Positions 28,881-41,334 of a stretch of 64,000 nt of DNA are shown here, in pieces. Under the pieces are notes generated by a model. The model did no database searches, had not been told where the DNA came from, and saw nothing but the letters and a program-made list of their open reading frames with translations. The stretch covers positions 124,001-188,000 of the forward strand of contig WGLX01000010.1 of assembly GCA_016125355.1 (NCBI GenBank), in the 5' to 3' direction. Position numbers and translations under genes: made by a program. The stretch's first letter is position 1, and each line of letters opens with the position of its first letter. Source of the stretch: Actinomycetales bacterium (GTDB taxonomy: Bacteria; Actinomycetota; Actinomycetes; S36-B12).

Positions 28881-29615
28881 TCACGACCAGCGGAACGTCC
28901 TGCGCGCGATGACGGTCCCGGCGGCGAACCAGGCGAGGAGCACCACGACCGCCTGGAGCCCGGGAGCCGCACCGCTCACGAGCGTGTCCGCCAGGGAGGA
29001 TGCGAGGGCCCCGGAGGGCAGCCACGCGACGACCGTGCCGAGGGCCCCCGGGAGGGAGGAGGCGGGCACCACGATCCCGCCGAACATGAGCAGCAGCAGG
29101 AAGATCCCGTTCGCCACGGCGAGCACGGCTTCTGCCCGCAGCAGGCCCGCGAGGGCGAATCCCCAGGCGGCGAACGCGGCCGCCCCGAGGACCAGCTCCG
29201 GCACCGCCCAGGCGGACCCCGCCGTGGGGCGCCACCCCAGGACCACCGCGAGGACCGTCACGACGATCACGGAGATGGCCGTGACGGCAGCCGTGGCGAG
29301 CAGCTTGCCGACCAGCAGTTCCGTGCGGGTCAGCGGCGTGGTGCCCAGGAAGCGCAGCGCCCCCGATCGCCGCTCGAAGGCCGTCGCGATGGCCAGTGAG
29401 GTGAAGCAGCCGCTGAGGATGCTCACGGAGAGCACGGTGGCCAAGGCGGTGGGCAGCCGATCGGGGCCGGTCGCGGTGGCGACGAGGTCGGTGAGGGTGA
29501 GCGCCAGGAGGATGCCCACCGGGATGACGACGGTGAGGAGGAGCTGCTCGCCGTTGCGCATGAGCAGGCGCGCCTCCCAGCCTGCCTGCGCCACGGTCCG
29601 CTGGGCCGCGCTCAT
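28881..29615 (-). CDS. ABC-2 type transporter permease
   Basis: This 244-residue membrane protein is the permease of a two-gene ABC exporter. It has about six hydrophobic segments and the arrangement of the ABC-2 family, with a long first periplasmic loop and a conserved ALRFLGTTPLTRTELLVGKL region between segments two and three. ATG 29615 overlaps the stop of the upstream ATPase gene as ATGA. The substrate is unknown. In many Actinobacteria the same two genes lie between ctaA and sufR, which suggests a shared role near haem or Fe-S metabolism, but this is inference only. Confidence 0.88.
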   Translation of the reverse strand: MSAAQRTVAQAGWEARLLMRNGEQLLLTVVIPVGILLALTLTDLVATATGPDRLPTALATVLSVSILSGCFTSLAIATAFERRSGALRFLGTTPLTRTELLVGKLLATAAVTAISVIVVTVLAVVLGWRPTAGSAWAVPELVLGAAAFAAWGFALAGLLRAEAVLAVANGIFLLLLMFGGIVVPASSLPGALGTVVAWLPSGALASSLADTLVSGAAPGLQAVVVLLAWFAAGTVIARRTFRWS

Positions 29616-30526
29616 TCCATGCTCCCCACGAGGTCGATGACCACATCCTCGAGCGAGCGGCGACCCACGGAGAGGTCCGCCGTCCTGATCCCGTGCTGGG
29701 CGCACCACGCTGCGATCGCCGACAGCACGAGCGGGTCTGCGGCGCCGGTCACCCGGTAGTGGCCAGGTGGCCCCTCGACGACGTCACCGTCGGCCGGGAG
29801 GACCGCGCGCAGGGAGCTGACGTCCGCGTGGAGGGGCCCGCGGAAGCCCACGCTCTCGTCGTCGCCGATGAGGTCCGGTACCGAGCCGTCCCGGATGACC
29901 CGGCCGTCGGCCACCACGACCACGTGGTCGGCCAGCCGCTCGACATCGTCCATGATGTGGGTCGTCAGGACGATCGTGGTGCCGGCTTCGACGAGTTCGC
30001 GCACCAGATCGTGGAAGTCCCGTCGGGCGAGGGCGTCGAGGCCGGTCGTCGGCTCGTCGAGAAAGGCAAGCGCAGGACGCCCGACGAGGGCGGCAGCGGC
30101 CGCCACCCGTCGCTGCTCTCCGCCCGACATACGGCGGATCGCCGTGCGCGTCCCCGGGTCGATGCCCAGGCGCTCCAGCAGGTCCGACGGTGGCCGCGGA
30201 TCCGGATACATCGAGGCGAGGTGCCGGACCAGCTCGAGCGGCCGTGCCGTGCCGTAGAGACCGCCGTCCTGGAGCATGACGCCCACTCGGGATCGGAGCT
30301 CGGGGGAGGGGCCCCCGGGACCGACCTGCTCTCCGAGGACGGTGATCCGGCCGCCGGTGGGGCGGCGGAGCCCGACGCAGCACTCCACCGTCGACGTCTT
30401 GCCGGCGCCGTTCGGTCCGACCAGTGCGGTGACCTGCCCCTCGGCGGCGGTGAGGTCCACCCCGGCCACCGCCGTGCGGGTGCCGTAGCGCACGACGAGG
30501 TCGCGGACGTCCAGAGCGGCGGGCAC
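29612..30526 (-). CDS. ABC exporter ATP-binding protein
   Basis: This 304-residue ATPase pairs with the ABC-2 permease downstream. It has Walker A GPNGAGKTS, signature SGGEQRRV, Walker [14 protein letters not shown] and the H-loop TTHIMDD. A C-terminal domain of about 90 residues follows, as in drug- or antibiotic-exporter ATPases of the DrrA type. I start it at GTG 30526 because TATGCT ends exactly 6 nt upstream; in-frame codons before that run into the sufR promoter. It is divergent from sufR, whose operator lies 58 bp away. Confidence 0.9.
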   Translation of the reverse strand: MPAALDVRDLVVRYGTRTAVAGVDLTAAEGQVTALVGPNGAGKTSTVECCVGLRRPTGGRITVLGEQVGPGGPSPELRSRVGVMLQDGGLYGTARPLELVRHLASMYPDPRPPSDLLERLGIDPGTRTAIRRMSGGEQRRVAAAAALVGRPALAFLDEPTTGLDALARRDFHDLVRELVEAGTTIVLTTHIMDDVERLADHVVVVADGRVIRDGSVPDLIGDDESVGFRGPLHADVSSLRAVLPADGDVVEGPPGHYRVTGAADPLVLSAIAAWCAQHGIRTADLSVGRRSLEDVVIDLVGSME

Positions 30527-30532
30527 AGCCGG

Positions 30533-30538
30533 AGCATA
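30533..30538 (-). promoter_or_regulatory. leaderless-type -10 box of the ABC exporter operon
   Basis: TATGCT on the minus strand ends 6 nt before GTG 30526. It supports that start codon over longer readings. Confidence 0.55.
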
Positions 30539-30583
30539 GGCGGGCCCGAATGACCCCCGGGTGGCGGCGTCCAGCCATTTACG

Positions 30584-30597
30584 CAACAATGTCGTTG
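30584..30597 (+). promoter_or_regulatory. SufR operator CAAC-N6-GTTG on the suf promoter
   Basis: CAAC-AATGTC-GTTG matches the inverted repeat form described for the cyanobacterial SufR operator. It covers a -10 box (AACAAT, 30585-30590, with A at position 2 and T at position 6) and reaches the sufR GTG at 30597, where a leaderless transcript would begin. A repressor bound here would block the whole sufR-sufT operon, the expected autoregulation. Confidence 0.65.
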
Positions 30598-31258
30598 TGA
30601 AATTCCCCGGAGAGGCAGCAGAGCGGGTGGCCCGCGCGCTGCTCGAGTCGGGACCGTCCACGGCCGCCGATCTCGCAGAGGCGCTGGGCATGACCCCCGC
30701 GGGCGTGCGTCGGCATCTCACCGCCCTGATGGACGATGGCCTGGTCGCCGCTCATGACCGGGTGCCCTACGGGCCCACACCCAAGCGTGGCCGCGGACGG
30801 CCCAGCAGCGTCTACGCGCTCACGGCGGCCGGGCGTGCGGCCTGCGACCGGAACGATGACGCCCTTGCCGTCGAGGTGCTGCGGTTCCTCCAGCGGGAGT
30901 ACGGACCGGACGCGGTGGCCGCTTTCGCCCGCCAGCGGGCCCGTGAGCTCGCCGGCTCGGTCGTCGCGCCCGGGGACGCCGCCTCCCCGACCGATGTCGC
31001 CGTGGCCCTCACCTCGGCCGGATATGCCGCCGAGGTCCAGCCGCTCGGCGCCGTGGCGCTCCAGCTCTGCCAGCACCACTGCCCGGTCGTCGACGCAGCG
31101 CGGGAGTTCCCGGTCCTGTGCGATGCCGAGACCGAGGTGCTGGGCGAGGTCATGGGCCGTCATGTGACGCGCCTGGCGACCCTCGCGCACGGCGACGAGG
31201 TCTGCACGGCAGTCATCCCCAACGCGGAGCCAATCACAACCCGAGGAAGGGTCTCGGC

Positions 31259-31262
<4 letters not shown>
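30597..31262 (+). CDS. sufR: SufR, Fe-S-responsive repressor of the suf operon
   Basis: SufR is a winged-helix repressor that holds a 4Fe-4S cluster and represses suf genes when clusters are plentiful. The 221-residue protein has an N-terminal HTH ([23 protein letters not shown], about residues 22-44, read in two parts) and a C-terminal half with cysteines 158, 162, 175 and 203 (C-x3-C-x12-C-x27-C) as likely cluster ligands. I chose GTG 30597, the last base of the CAAC-N6-GTTG operator, because a -10-like box ends 6 nt upstream. An in-frame GTG at 30561 would place the operator inside the coding region. The stop overlaps sufB as ATGA. Confidence 0.9.
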
Positions 31263-32670
<1,408 letters not shown>

Positions 32671-32674
<4 letters not shown>

Positions 32675-33825
32675 CCGTGCTCACTGCCCCGCCGAGCGAT
32701 CTCGCCCCCCGGGTCGCGTCCGCTCGCCCAGAGGACTTCCCCCGGCCCCACGGCCGCGAGGAGGAGTGGCGCTTCACTCCGATGGACGCCGTGGCACCGT
32801 TCCTGGACCGCGATCCGGCGGCTGGCGCTCTGTCCGCTGAGCCCGGCACGTACGTCTCGATGGTGCCCATCGCCGACCGTGCGGGCGCGTCCTGGCTGCC
32901 GACTGACCTGCCCTCTGCGATCGCCTTCAGCGGCACCACGACGGCCGTCCAGGTGGCCGTGCCCGCCGAGCAGGTCGTCGAGGACCCGATCGTCGTCGAC
33001 CTGCGCGGCAGCGCAGGGCGGAGCTACGGGCACGTGGACGTGCATGTGGGCGCCCACGCGCGCGCCGTCGTCGTGCTGGTCCATGACCTCACCGTCGATG
33101 CCAGCGGGTCCATCGTGACGACGCTCGGCGACGGCGCCGAATTGACGATGCTGTCGATCATGGACGGTCCCGCCGAGCGCACCCACCTGTGGAACTGGCA
33201 CACCGAGATCGGCCGCGATGCCCGGTTCGTCGGGTCGGTCGTGACGATCGGCGGCCGGGTCGTGCGCATGCTGCCCTCCGTCGGCTTCGCCGGTCCCGGC
33301 GGCTCGGCCGAGCTCCTCGGTGCCTTCCTCGGTGATCACGGGCAGTACCTCGAGCACCGGATCTTCGTCGACCACGACCAGCCCCACTGCTCCAGCAACG
33401 TCGTCTTCAAGGGCGCGCTCGCCGGCGAGGGCACCCATACGGTCTGGGTGGGCGACGTGCTCGTCCGGCGGGCCGCGATCGGCACCGACACGTACGAGAT
33501 GAACCGGAACCTGCTCCTCGACGACGGCGCCCGGGCCGACTCGGTGCCGAACCTGGAGCTGGAGACCGGGGACGTCGCCAGTGCCGGCCATGCCAGTGCC
33601 ACCGGTCGGTTCGACGACGAGCAGCTGTTCTACCTGCAGGCCCGCGGCATCCCCGAGCGCATCGCGCGACAGCTCGTCGTGCGGGGCTTCTTCGTCGACG
33701 TCCTCGCCCGGATTCCCAGTGAGCAGTGGCGGACGCGGGTGCTGCACCGCATCGCCCAGCGCCTCGGCATGGATGACTCCATCGAGGCAGAGCTGTCAGG
33801 CACCGACGAGGAGGCGGGTTCGTGA
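32671..33825 (+). CDS. sufD: Fe-S cluster assembly protein SufD
   Basis: SufD is the SufB paralogue completing the SufBC2D complex. The 384-residue protein has the [10 protein letters not shown] start region, a beta-helix middle and the C-terminal motif [22 protein letters not shown], read in parts, common to SufB and SufD. The histidine region [15 protein letters not shown], important in the SufB-SufD interface, is kept. Four-base overlaps at both ends tie it to sufB and the Rieske gene. Confidence 0.95.
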
Positions 33826-34160
33826 GCGACTTCACCGAGGTGTGCCTGGTGGGTGACCTGCCCATCGACCGTGCGCGCCGCTTCGTGGTGGACGGACGGC
33901 CCATCGCCGTCGTGCGCACCGAGGAAGGCGTCTTCGCCATCGACGACCGCTGCTCGCATGCGGACGTGGCGCTCTCCGACGGCGAGGTCGAGGGGTGCGC
34001 CATCGAGTGCTGGCTGCACGGATCGGCCTTCGACCTGCGCACCGGCGTCCCGCTGAGCCTGCCCGCCACGGTCCCTGTCGCCGTGTACGAGGTCCGCCTC
34101 GAAGGGGAGGGCGACGCGGCCGCCGTCCTCGTCGGCAGCGCCTCCCTTCCCGTCCACTGA
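33822..34160 (+). CDS. Rieske-type ferredoxin of the suf operon
   Basis: This 112-residue soluble protein has a Rieske [2Fe-2S] fold with ligands C44-x-H46 and C63-x2-H66. It lacks the extra cysteine pair of high-potential Rieske proteins, so it resembles ring-hydroxylating dioxygenase ferredoxins (low potential). No signal peptide is visible. The GTG start overlaps sufD as GTGA, and 39 bases separate it from sufC. A Rieske gene here is common in actinobacterial suf operons. It may deliver electrons for cluster assembly, but no role has been shown to my knowledge. Confidence 0.9.
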   Translation: MSDFTEVCLVGDLPIDRARRFVVDGRPIAVVRTEEGVFAIDDRCSHADVALSDGEVEGCAIECWLHGSAFDLRTGVPLSLPATVPVAVYEVRLEGEGDAAAVLVGSASLPVH

Positions 34161-34199
34161 ACTCCCGTCCACGCACCATCGCCCCGAAGAAGGAAGCAC

Positions 34200-36249
<2,050 letters not shown>

Positions 36250-36261
36250 GAGTGGACCGCC

Positions 36262-36723
36262 ATGGACGTTGAGTCGCTGTACCAGGACATCATCCTGGAC
36301 CACTACAAGCACCCGCGCGGTCGCGTGCTGCTGGCCGAGCCCTCCGGTGAGTCGCACCAGGTGAATCCCACGTGCGGCGACGAGGTCACCGTGCAAGTGG
36401 CCCTCGATGCCGATGGGCACATCAGGGTCGGTTACGAGGGCCAGGGCTGCTCCATCTCGCAGGCGAGCGCCAGCGTGATGTCCGAGATGGTCGACGGCGT
36501 CGATCCGCGGGAGGCCGAGTCGGTCCGACGCGCCTTCGTCGAGTTGATGCACAGCAAGGGCGCCGCAGAGCCCGATGAGGACGTCCTCGGCGACGGCATC
36601 GCCTTCGTCGGGGTCGCGAAGTACCCGGCGCGCATCAAGTGCGCCCTCCTGCCCTGGATGGCCCTCCACGACGCGGAGGTGCGCGCCGGCATCGACACGA
36701 ACGCAGAAGGAGCGCAGGCATGA
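36262..36723 (+). CDS. sufU: SufU zinc-dependent sulfur-transfer protein
   Basis: SufU accepts the persulfide from SufS in Gram-positive bacteria, replacing SufE. The 153-residue protein has the three conserved cysteines and aspartate that bind zinc: C38 and D40 in NPTCGD, C63 in GQGCSIS and C127 in ARIKCALLPW. The spacer between the second and third cysteine is long, as in SufU and not IscU. ATG 36262 follows sufS closely and the stop overlaps sufT as ATGA. Confidence 0.95.
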   Translation: MDVESLYQDIILDHYKHPRGRVLLAEPSGESHQVNPTCGDEVTVQVALDADGHIRVGYEGQGCSISQASASVMSEMVDGVDPREAESVRRAFVELMHSKGAAEPDEDVLGDGIAFVGVAKYPARIKCALLPWMALHDAEVRAGIDTNAEGAQA

Positions 36724-37034
36724 GCATCGCCACGGAGGACGACGTCCTCGAGGCCATGAAGGACGTGGTGGACCCCGAGCTGGGCATCAACGTCGTCGAT
36801 CTGGGCCTGGTCTACGGGGTCGCCGTCGACGACGGCAATGTGGCCACCGTCGACATGACGCTCACGAGCGCGGCCTGCCCGCTCACGGATGTCATCGAGG
36901 ACCAGACCCGGTCTGCGCTGACCGAGGTCGTGCAGGACTTCCGGATCAACTGGGTCTGGATGCCGCCGTGGACTCCCGACAAGATCACCGACGACGGTCG
37001 GGAGATGCTGCGGGCCCTCGGCTTCAACGTCTAG
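36720..37034 (+). CDS. sufT: SufT-like MIP18/DUF59 Fe-S maturation protein
   Basis: This 104-residue protein belongs to the MIP18/DUF59 family, whose members help load Fe-S clusters onto target proteins. It has VVDPELGINVVDLGLVY, the single conserved cysteine in TSAACPL, and WMPPWTPDKIT at the end. ATG 36720 overlaps the sufU stop, and it is the last gene of the suf operon. The next gene has its own promoter 15 bases later. Confidence 0.92.
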   Translation: MSIATEDDVLEAMKDVVDPELGINVVDLGLVYGVAVDDGNVATVDMTLTSAACPLTDVIEDQTRSALTEVVQDFRINWVWMPPWTPDKITDDGREMLRALGFNV

Positions 37035-37048
37035 GAGGGGTGCCCACC

Positions 37049-37054
37049 TAGACT
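37049..37054 (+). promoter_or_regulatory. candidate -10 box of the ABC-F gene
   Basis: TAGACT ends 9 nt before ATG 37064, which would leave a leader of only two or three bases, so the message is almost leaderless. Confidence 0.45.
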
Positions 37055-37063
37055 GGGCAGGCC

Positions 37064-38662
37064 ATGATCTCTGCCACCGGCCTCGAGGTACGGGCCGGTT
37101 CGGCCCTCCTGCTCGCCAACGCCAATCTCCGCGTCGGTCCCGGCGACCGCATCGGCCTCGTGGGCCGCAACGGTGCCGGCAAGACCACGCTCACCCGCAT
37201 CCTCGCGGGCGAGTCGCTGCCGGCCTCGGGCCAGGTGACCTCCTCGGGCACCGTCGGCTACCTGCCCCAGGACCCGCGCTCGGGTGACCCTGACGAGATC
37301 GCGCGGGACCGGATCCTGTCGGCCCGGGGGTTGCACGAGGTCGTCCGACGGATGCACGAGGCCAGTCACGGGATGGCGACCAGCGACGACGAGGAGCGGG
37401 AACGCCTGATGGGGCGCTATGCCCGTGCCGAGGCGGAGTTCGAGCGGCTCGGTGGGTACGCGGTCGAGTCGCAGGCAGCGTCGATCGCCGCGAGCGTGGG
37501 CCTCCCGGAGCGGATCCTCAGCCAGCCCCTGGGAACGCTGTCCGGTGGCCAGCGTCGACGGGTCGAGCTCGCCCGCATCCTCTTCGGCGAGTCCGACGTG
37601 CTGCTGCTGGACGAGCCGACGAACCACCTCGATGCCGACTCCATCCGCTGGCTGCGCAAGTTCCTCGCGTCCTACAACGGCGGGTTCATCGTCATCAGCC
37701 ATGACACCGACCTGCTCGGCGACACGGTCAACAAGGTGTGGCACCTCGACGCGAACCGGCAGGAGCTGGATCTGTACGCGATGGGGTGGAAGGCCTACCT
37801 CGGGGCCCGGGAGTCCGACGAGCGGCGTCGGCGGCGTGAGCGCCGCAACGCCGAGCAGCAGGCGGATGCGCTGCGCAGCCAGGCCGAGCGCATGCGCGCC
37901 AAGGCGACCAAGGCCAAGGCCGCGCAATCGATGCTCAAGCGCGCCGAGCGGCTCCTCGACACGACGGAGGACGTGCGCCGCAGCGACAAGGTCGCCGCGC
38001 TCAGGTTCCCCGAGCCCAAGCCGTGCGGGCGGGTGCCGCTGGCCGCCTCGGGACTGTCGCGCTCGTACGGGTCGCTCGAGGTGTTCACGGACGTGGACCT
38101 GGCGATCGACCGGGGGAGCCGGGTCGTGATCCTCGGGCTCAACGGCGCCGGGAAGACCACGCTGCTGCGGATCCTCGCGGGCGTCGACGAGCCCGACACC
38201 GGTGAGGTGGTGCCGGGGCACGGCGCCGTCATCGGCTACTACGCGCAGGAGCACGAGACCCTGGATCCCCGGGCGACCGTCCTCGAGACGATGCAGCACG
38301 CCGGCGCGCACCTCGATGACACCCGTCAGCGCACGGTGCTGGGATCCTTCCTCTTCGAGGGTGACGCGGTCCACAAGCCCACGGGCGTGCTCTCGGGTGG
38401 CGAGAAGACCCGCCTCGCCCTGGCCTGCCTTGTCGTCTCCGGCGCCAACGTCCTCCTGCTCGACGAGCCGACCAACAACCTCGATCCCGCGAGCCGCGAG
38501 GAGGTGCTCGGCGCCCTCGCGCGGTACGAGGGTGCGGTCGTCCTCGTGACCCACGATCCGGGCGCGGTCGCGGCGCTGAGCCCCGAGCGCGTGCTCATCC
38601 TCCCGGACGGCGACGAGGACCTGTGGAATGACGACTACGCCGATCTGGTTGAACTGGCCTGA
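37064..38662 (+). CDS. ABC-F family ATPase
   Basis: ABC-F proteins are soluble twin ATPases that act on the ribosome, either in translation or in protection from antibiotics. The 532-residue protein has two modules: Walker A GRNGAGKTT (34-42) with TLSGGQRRRVEL and DEPTNHLD, then GLNGAGKTT with LSGGEKTRLAL and DEPTNNLD. The linker between them (about 245-310) is arginine-rich and helical, the P-site tRNA interaction motif region. No membrane segment is present. The subgroup, and thus housekeeping or resistance role, cannot be set. It follows the suf operon, a common actinobacterial neighbour. Confidence 0.92.
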   Translation: MISATGLEVRAGSALLLANANLRVGPGDRIGLVGRNGAGKTTLTRILAGESLPASGQVTSSGTVGYLPQDPRSGDPDEIARDRILSARGLHEVVRRMHEASHGMATSDDEERERLMGRYARAEAEFERLGGYAVESQAASIAASVGLPERILSQPLGTLSGGQRRRVELARILFGESDVLLLDEPTNHLDADSIRWLRKFLASYNGGFIVISHDTDLLGDTVNKVWHLDANRQELDLYAMGWKAYLGARESDERRRRRERRNAEQQADALRSQAERMRAKATKAKAAQSMLKRAERLLDTTEDVRRSDKVAALRFPEPKPCGRVPLAASGLSRSYGSLEVFTDVDLAIDRGSRVVILGLNGAGKTTLLRILAGVDEPDTGEVVPGHGAVIGYYAQEHETLDPRATVLETMQHAGAHLDDTRQRTVLGSFLFEGDAVHKPTGVLSGGEKTRLALACLVVSGANVLLLDEPTNNLDPASREEVLGALARYEGAVVLVTHDPGAVAALSPERVLILPDGDEDLWNDDYADLVELA

Positions 38663-38678
38663 CGAGAGGACTGTGGAG

Positions 38679-39452
38679 ATGGCAGCGGAACCGAGTGGCG
38701 TGCGCGTGGAGCGCGCGGGCGATGTCGTGCACGTGATCCTGGACCGGCCCGAGGTGCGCAACGCCCAGACCCCCGCAACCTGGCGGGCGCTGGCGGAGGT
38801 TCCGGACCAGCTCACGGTCGAGGATCGCGCCGTCGTCCTGAGGGGGGAGGGGGTGAGCTTCTCGGCCGGCCTCGACCGGCGGATGCTCACGCCCGACGGC
38901 GTCCCGGGGGAGGAGTCCCTCCTCACCCTGGCCAGCTACGACGATGCCGAGATGGATGCCTTCATCCAGCGGGCGCAAGCGGCCTTCACGTGGTGGCGCT
39001 CCGTGCCCCAGGTCACCATCGCCCTCGTGCAGGGGCATGCGATCGGGGCCGGCTTCCAGCTGGCGCTCGCGTGCGACCTGATGGTCGTGGCGCCGGATGC
39101 GCAGCTGGCCATGCGCGAGACGTCGCTTGGCCTGGTGCCCGATCTCGGGGGAACGGGACCGCTCGTGGACAGGGTCGGCTACTCGCGAGCCTTCGAGATC
39201 TGCGCGACCGGCCGCTTCGTCACCGCATCCGAGGCGGTGGCCCTGGGCATCGCCACCGTCGAGGCCGCACCCGGCGCCTGGGCGGACCTCCTGGAGCTCA
39301 CGCTCGCACCCATCCGTGCAGCGCTCCCCGGGGCGGTCGGTGAGCTCAAGGCCCTGCTCGGATCGGCAGCGGCCGACCCCGCGCAGCTGGAGCGTGAACG
39401 GGCTGCCCAGATCCGCCGGCTCACCGAGTTGCGCGCGCTGATGGGCGGCTGA
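38679..39452 (+). CDS. enoyl-CoA hydratase/isomerase family protein
   Basis: This 257-residue protein has the crotonase fold. The oxyanion hole is formed by FSAGLD and the GHAIGAGFQLALACD block, and both glutamates of hydratases appear present (AMRETSLGLVPDLGG and AFEICATGR). It may hydrate enoyl-CoA, but substrate specificity cannot be read. I chose ATG 38679 because a GAGAGGA site lies eight bases upstream; GTG 38673 is too close to it. It sits 16 bases after the ABC-F stop and one base before the exporter start, so it is probably in an operon with both. Confidence 0.88.
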   Translation: MAAEPSGVRVERAGDVVHVILDRPEVRNAQTPATWRALAEVPDQLTVEDRAVVLRGEGVSFSAGLDRRMLTPDGVPGEESLLTLASYDDAEMDAFIQRAQAAFTWWRSVPQVTIALVQGHAIGAGFQLALACDLMVVAPDAQLAMRETSLGLVPDLGGTGPLVDRVGYSRAFEICATGRFVTASEAVALGIATVEAAPGAWADLLELTLAPIRAALPGAVGELKALLGSAAADPAQLERERAAQIRRLTELRALMGG

Positions 39453-39453
39453 C

Positions 39454-41331
39454 GTGGCCCTGGACAACATGTGGGCGATCTACCGCTCATCGACCCGTGA
39501 TCGATCCTTCGATCGTGGGATCAGCAAGGCCCTGGTGCGTCGCATCATGTCCTACGCACGGCCGTACCGGACGCTGATCGTCCTGTTCCTGATCGCGCTG
39601 GTGATCACCTCGCTGCTGAGCGTCGCGCAGCCGCTGCTGATCCCGCGACTGGTGGACAACGGGATCGTCGCCGGCGATGCACAGGTCGTCACGGTGACCG
39701 CGATGCTGATCGCCGGCCTGGCCATCCTCGACGCCGGCCTCGGTCTGGTGAGCAGGTGGTTCTCCTCGCGGATCGGCGAGGGCCTGATCTACGACCTGCG
39801 CACGGAGGTCTACGACCACGTGCAGCGCCAATCGATCGCCTTCTTCACGAGGGCGCAGACCGGTGCCCTGATCTCCCGGCTGAACAGCGATGTCATCGGA
39901 GCGCAGCAGGCATTCACGTCAACGCTGGGCGGCGTGCTCGGCAACCTGATCTCCGTGACCGTGGTGCTGATCGCCATGCTGGCGCTCTCGTGGCAGGTCA
40001 CGCTGGTGTCGCTCGTCCTGGTGCCGTTGTTCCTGCTGCCGGCCCGCTGGATGGGTCGCCGCCTCCAGGCCCTGACCCGGGAGCAGATGGGCCTCAACGC
40101 CGACATGAGCGCGCAGATGACGGAGCGCTTCAACGTCGCCGGCGCCCTCCTCGTCAAGCTCTTCGGCCGGCCCGACGAGGAGACGTCGGCCTTCGGAGCC
40201 CGCGCTGCCCGAGTGCGGGACATCGGGGTCCGCATGGCGATGGCGAACCGATGGTTCTTCACCGGCCTCACGCTCGTGGCCTCGCTGGCTACCGCCATCG
40301 TCTACGGGCTCGGTGGCAACCTTGTCATCCGCGATGTCATGACCCTGGGCACGCTGCTGGCCCTGGTGGGGCTCCTCGCCCAGCTCTACGGCCCTTTGAC
40401 GGCCCTGTCGAACGTCCGGGTGGACGTCATGACGGCCATCGTGTCCTTCGACCGGGTCTTCGAGGTCCTCGACCTCAAGCCGCTGGTGAAGGAGGGGGAG
40501 GACGCCCGCTCCCTGCCCTCTGGTCCGCTCTCGGTCGAGTTCGAAAACGTGCGCTTCCGCTACCCGCGGGCCAGCGAGGTGTCGCTGGCATCGCTGGAGT
40601 CGGTCGCCCGTCCGGAGGCACCCACGGGGGGCTCCGAGGTGCTGACCGGCGTGGACTTCACCGTTCCCGCGGGCACGCTTACCGCGCTGGTCGGCCCCTC
40701 CGGAGCCGGGAAGACGACGATCACCGCACTGCTCAGCCGGCTGTACGACCCCACCGAGGGCGAGGTCCGCGTCGGTGGTGCCGACCTGCGCGACGTGACG
40801 CTGGACAGCCTGCGCGATGCCGTGGGCGTCGTCACCCAGGACGCCCACCTGTTCCACGAGACCATCCGGTCGAACCTGCTCTACGCCCGCCCGGAGGCGA
40901 CTGAGGAGGAGCTCCTCGAGGCCTGTCGCGCGGCGCAGATCGGCACGCTCATCGACGCCCTTCCGGACGGCCTCGACACCGTGGTCGGCGACCGTGGGCA
41001 TCGCCTGTCGGGCGGGGAGAAGCAACGACTGGCCCTGGCGCGCCTGCTGCTGAAGGGGCCGCGCGTCGTCGTCCTCGACGAGGCCACGGCGCACCTCGAC
41101 AGCGAGAGCGAGGCAGCGGTGCAGCGGGCGCTCGACAATGCCCTGGCAGGCCGCACGTCCGTGGTGATCGCGCATCGACTGAGCACGATCCGGCGCGCCG
41201 ACCAGATCCTGGTCGTGGACGGCGGCCGCGTCGTCGAGCGTGGGCGGCATGAGGACCTGCTGGCAGCCGGGGGCCTGTACGCCGACCTGTACCGCACTCA
41301 ATTCGAGTCGGACGCCACCGTCCAGCCTTAG
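39454..41331 (+). CDS. ABC transporter, fused permease and ATPase
   Basis: This 625-residue half-transporter has the type IV exporter layout: six membrane helices (about 35-330) then an ATPase domain. The ATPase has Walker A GPSGAGKTT, signature LSGGEKQRLAL, Walker B VVVLDEATAHLD and H-loop IAHRLSTI. An insertion of about 20 residues (ASEVSLASLESVARPEAP) between the first strands of the ATPase is unusual for the class. It probably works as a homodimer, exporting a lipid or drug; the substrate is unknown. It starts at GTG 39454, one base after the crotonase stop. Its end lies 3 bp from the convergent DUF222 gene. Confidence 0.92.
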   Translation: MALDNMWAIYRSSTRDRSFDRGISKALVRRIMSYARPYRTLIVLFLIALVITSLLSVAQPLLIPRLVDNGIVAGDAQVVTVTAMLIAGLAILDAGLGLVSRWFSSRIGEGLIYDLRTEVYDHVQRQSIAFFTRAQTGALISRLNSDVIGAQQAFTSTLGGVLGNLISVTVVLIAMLALSWQVTLVSLVLVPLFLLPARWMGRRLQALTREQMGLNADMSAQMTERFNVAGALLVKLFGRPDEETSAFGARAARVRDIGVRMAMANRWFFTGLTLVASLATAIVYGLGGNLVIRDVMTLGTLLALVGLLAQLYGPLTALSNVRVDVMTAIVSFDRVFEVLDLKPLVKEGEDARSLPSGPLSVEFENVRFRYPRASEVSLASLESVARPEAPTGGSEVLTGVDFTVPAGTLTALVGPSGAGKTTITALLSRLYDPTEGEVRVGGADLRDVTLDSLRDAVGVVTQDAHLFHETIRSNLLYARPEATEEELLEACRAAQIGTLIDALPDGLDTVVGDRGHRLSGGEKQRLALARLLLKGPRVVVLDEATAHLDSESEAAVQRALDNALAGRTSVVIAHRLSTIRRADQILVVDGGRVVERGRHEDLLAAGGLYADLYRTQFESDATVQP

Positions 41332-41334
41332 CCG

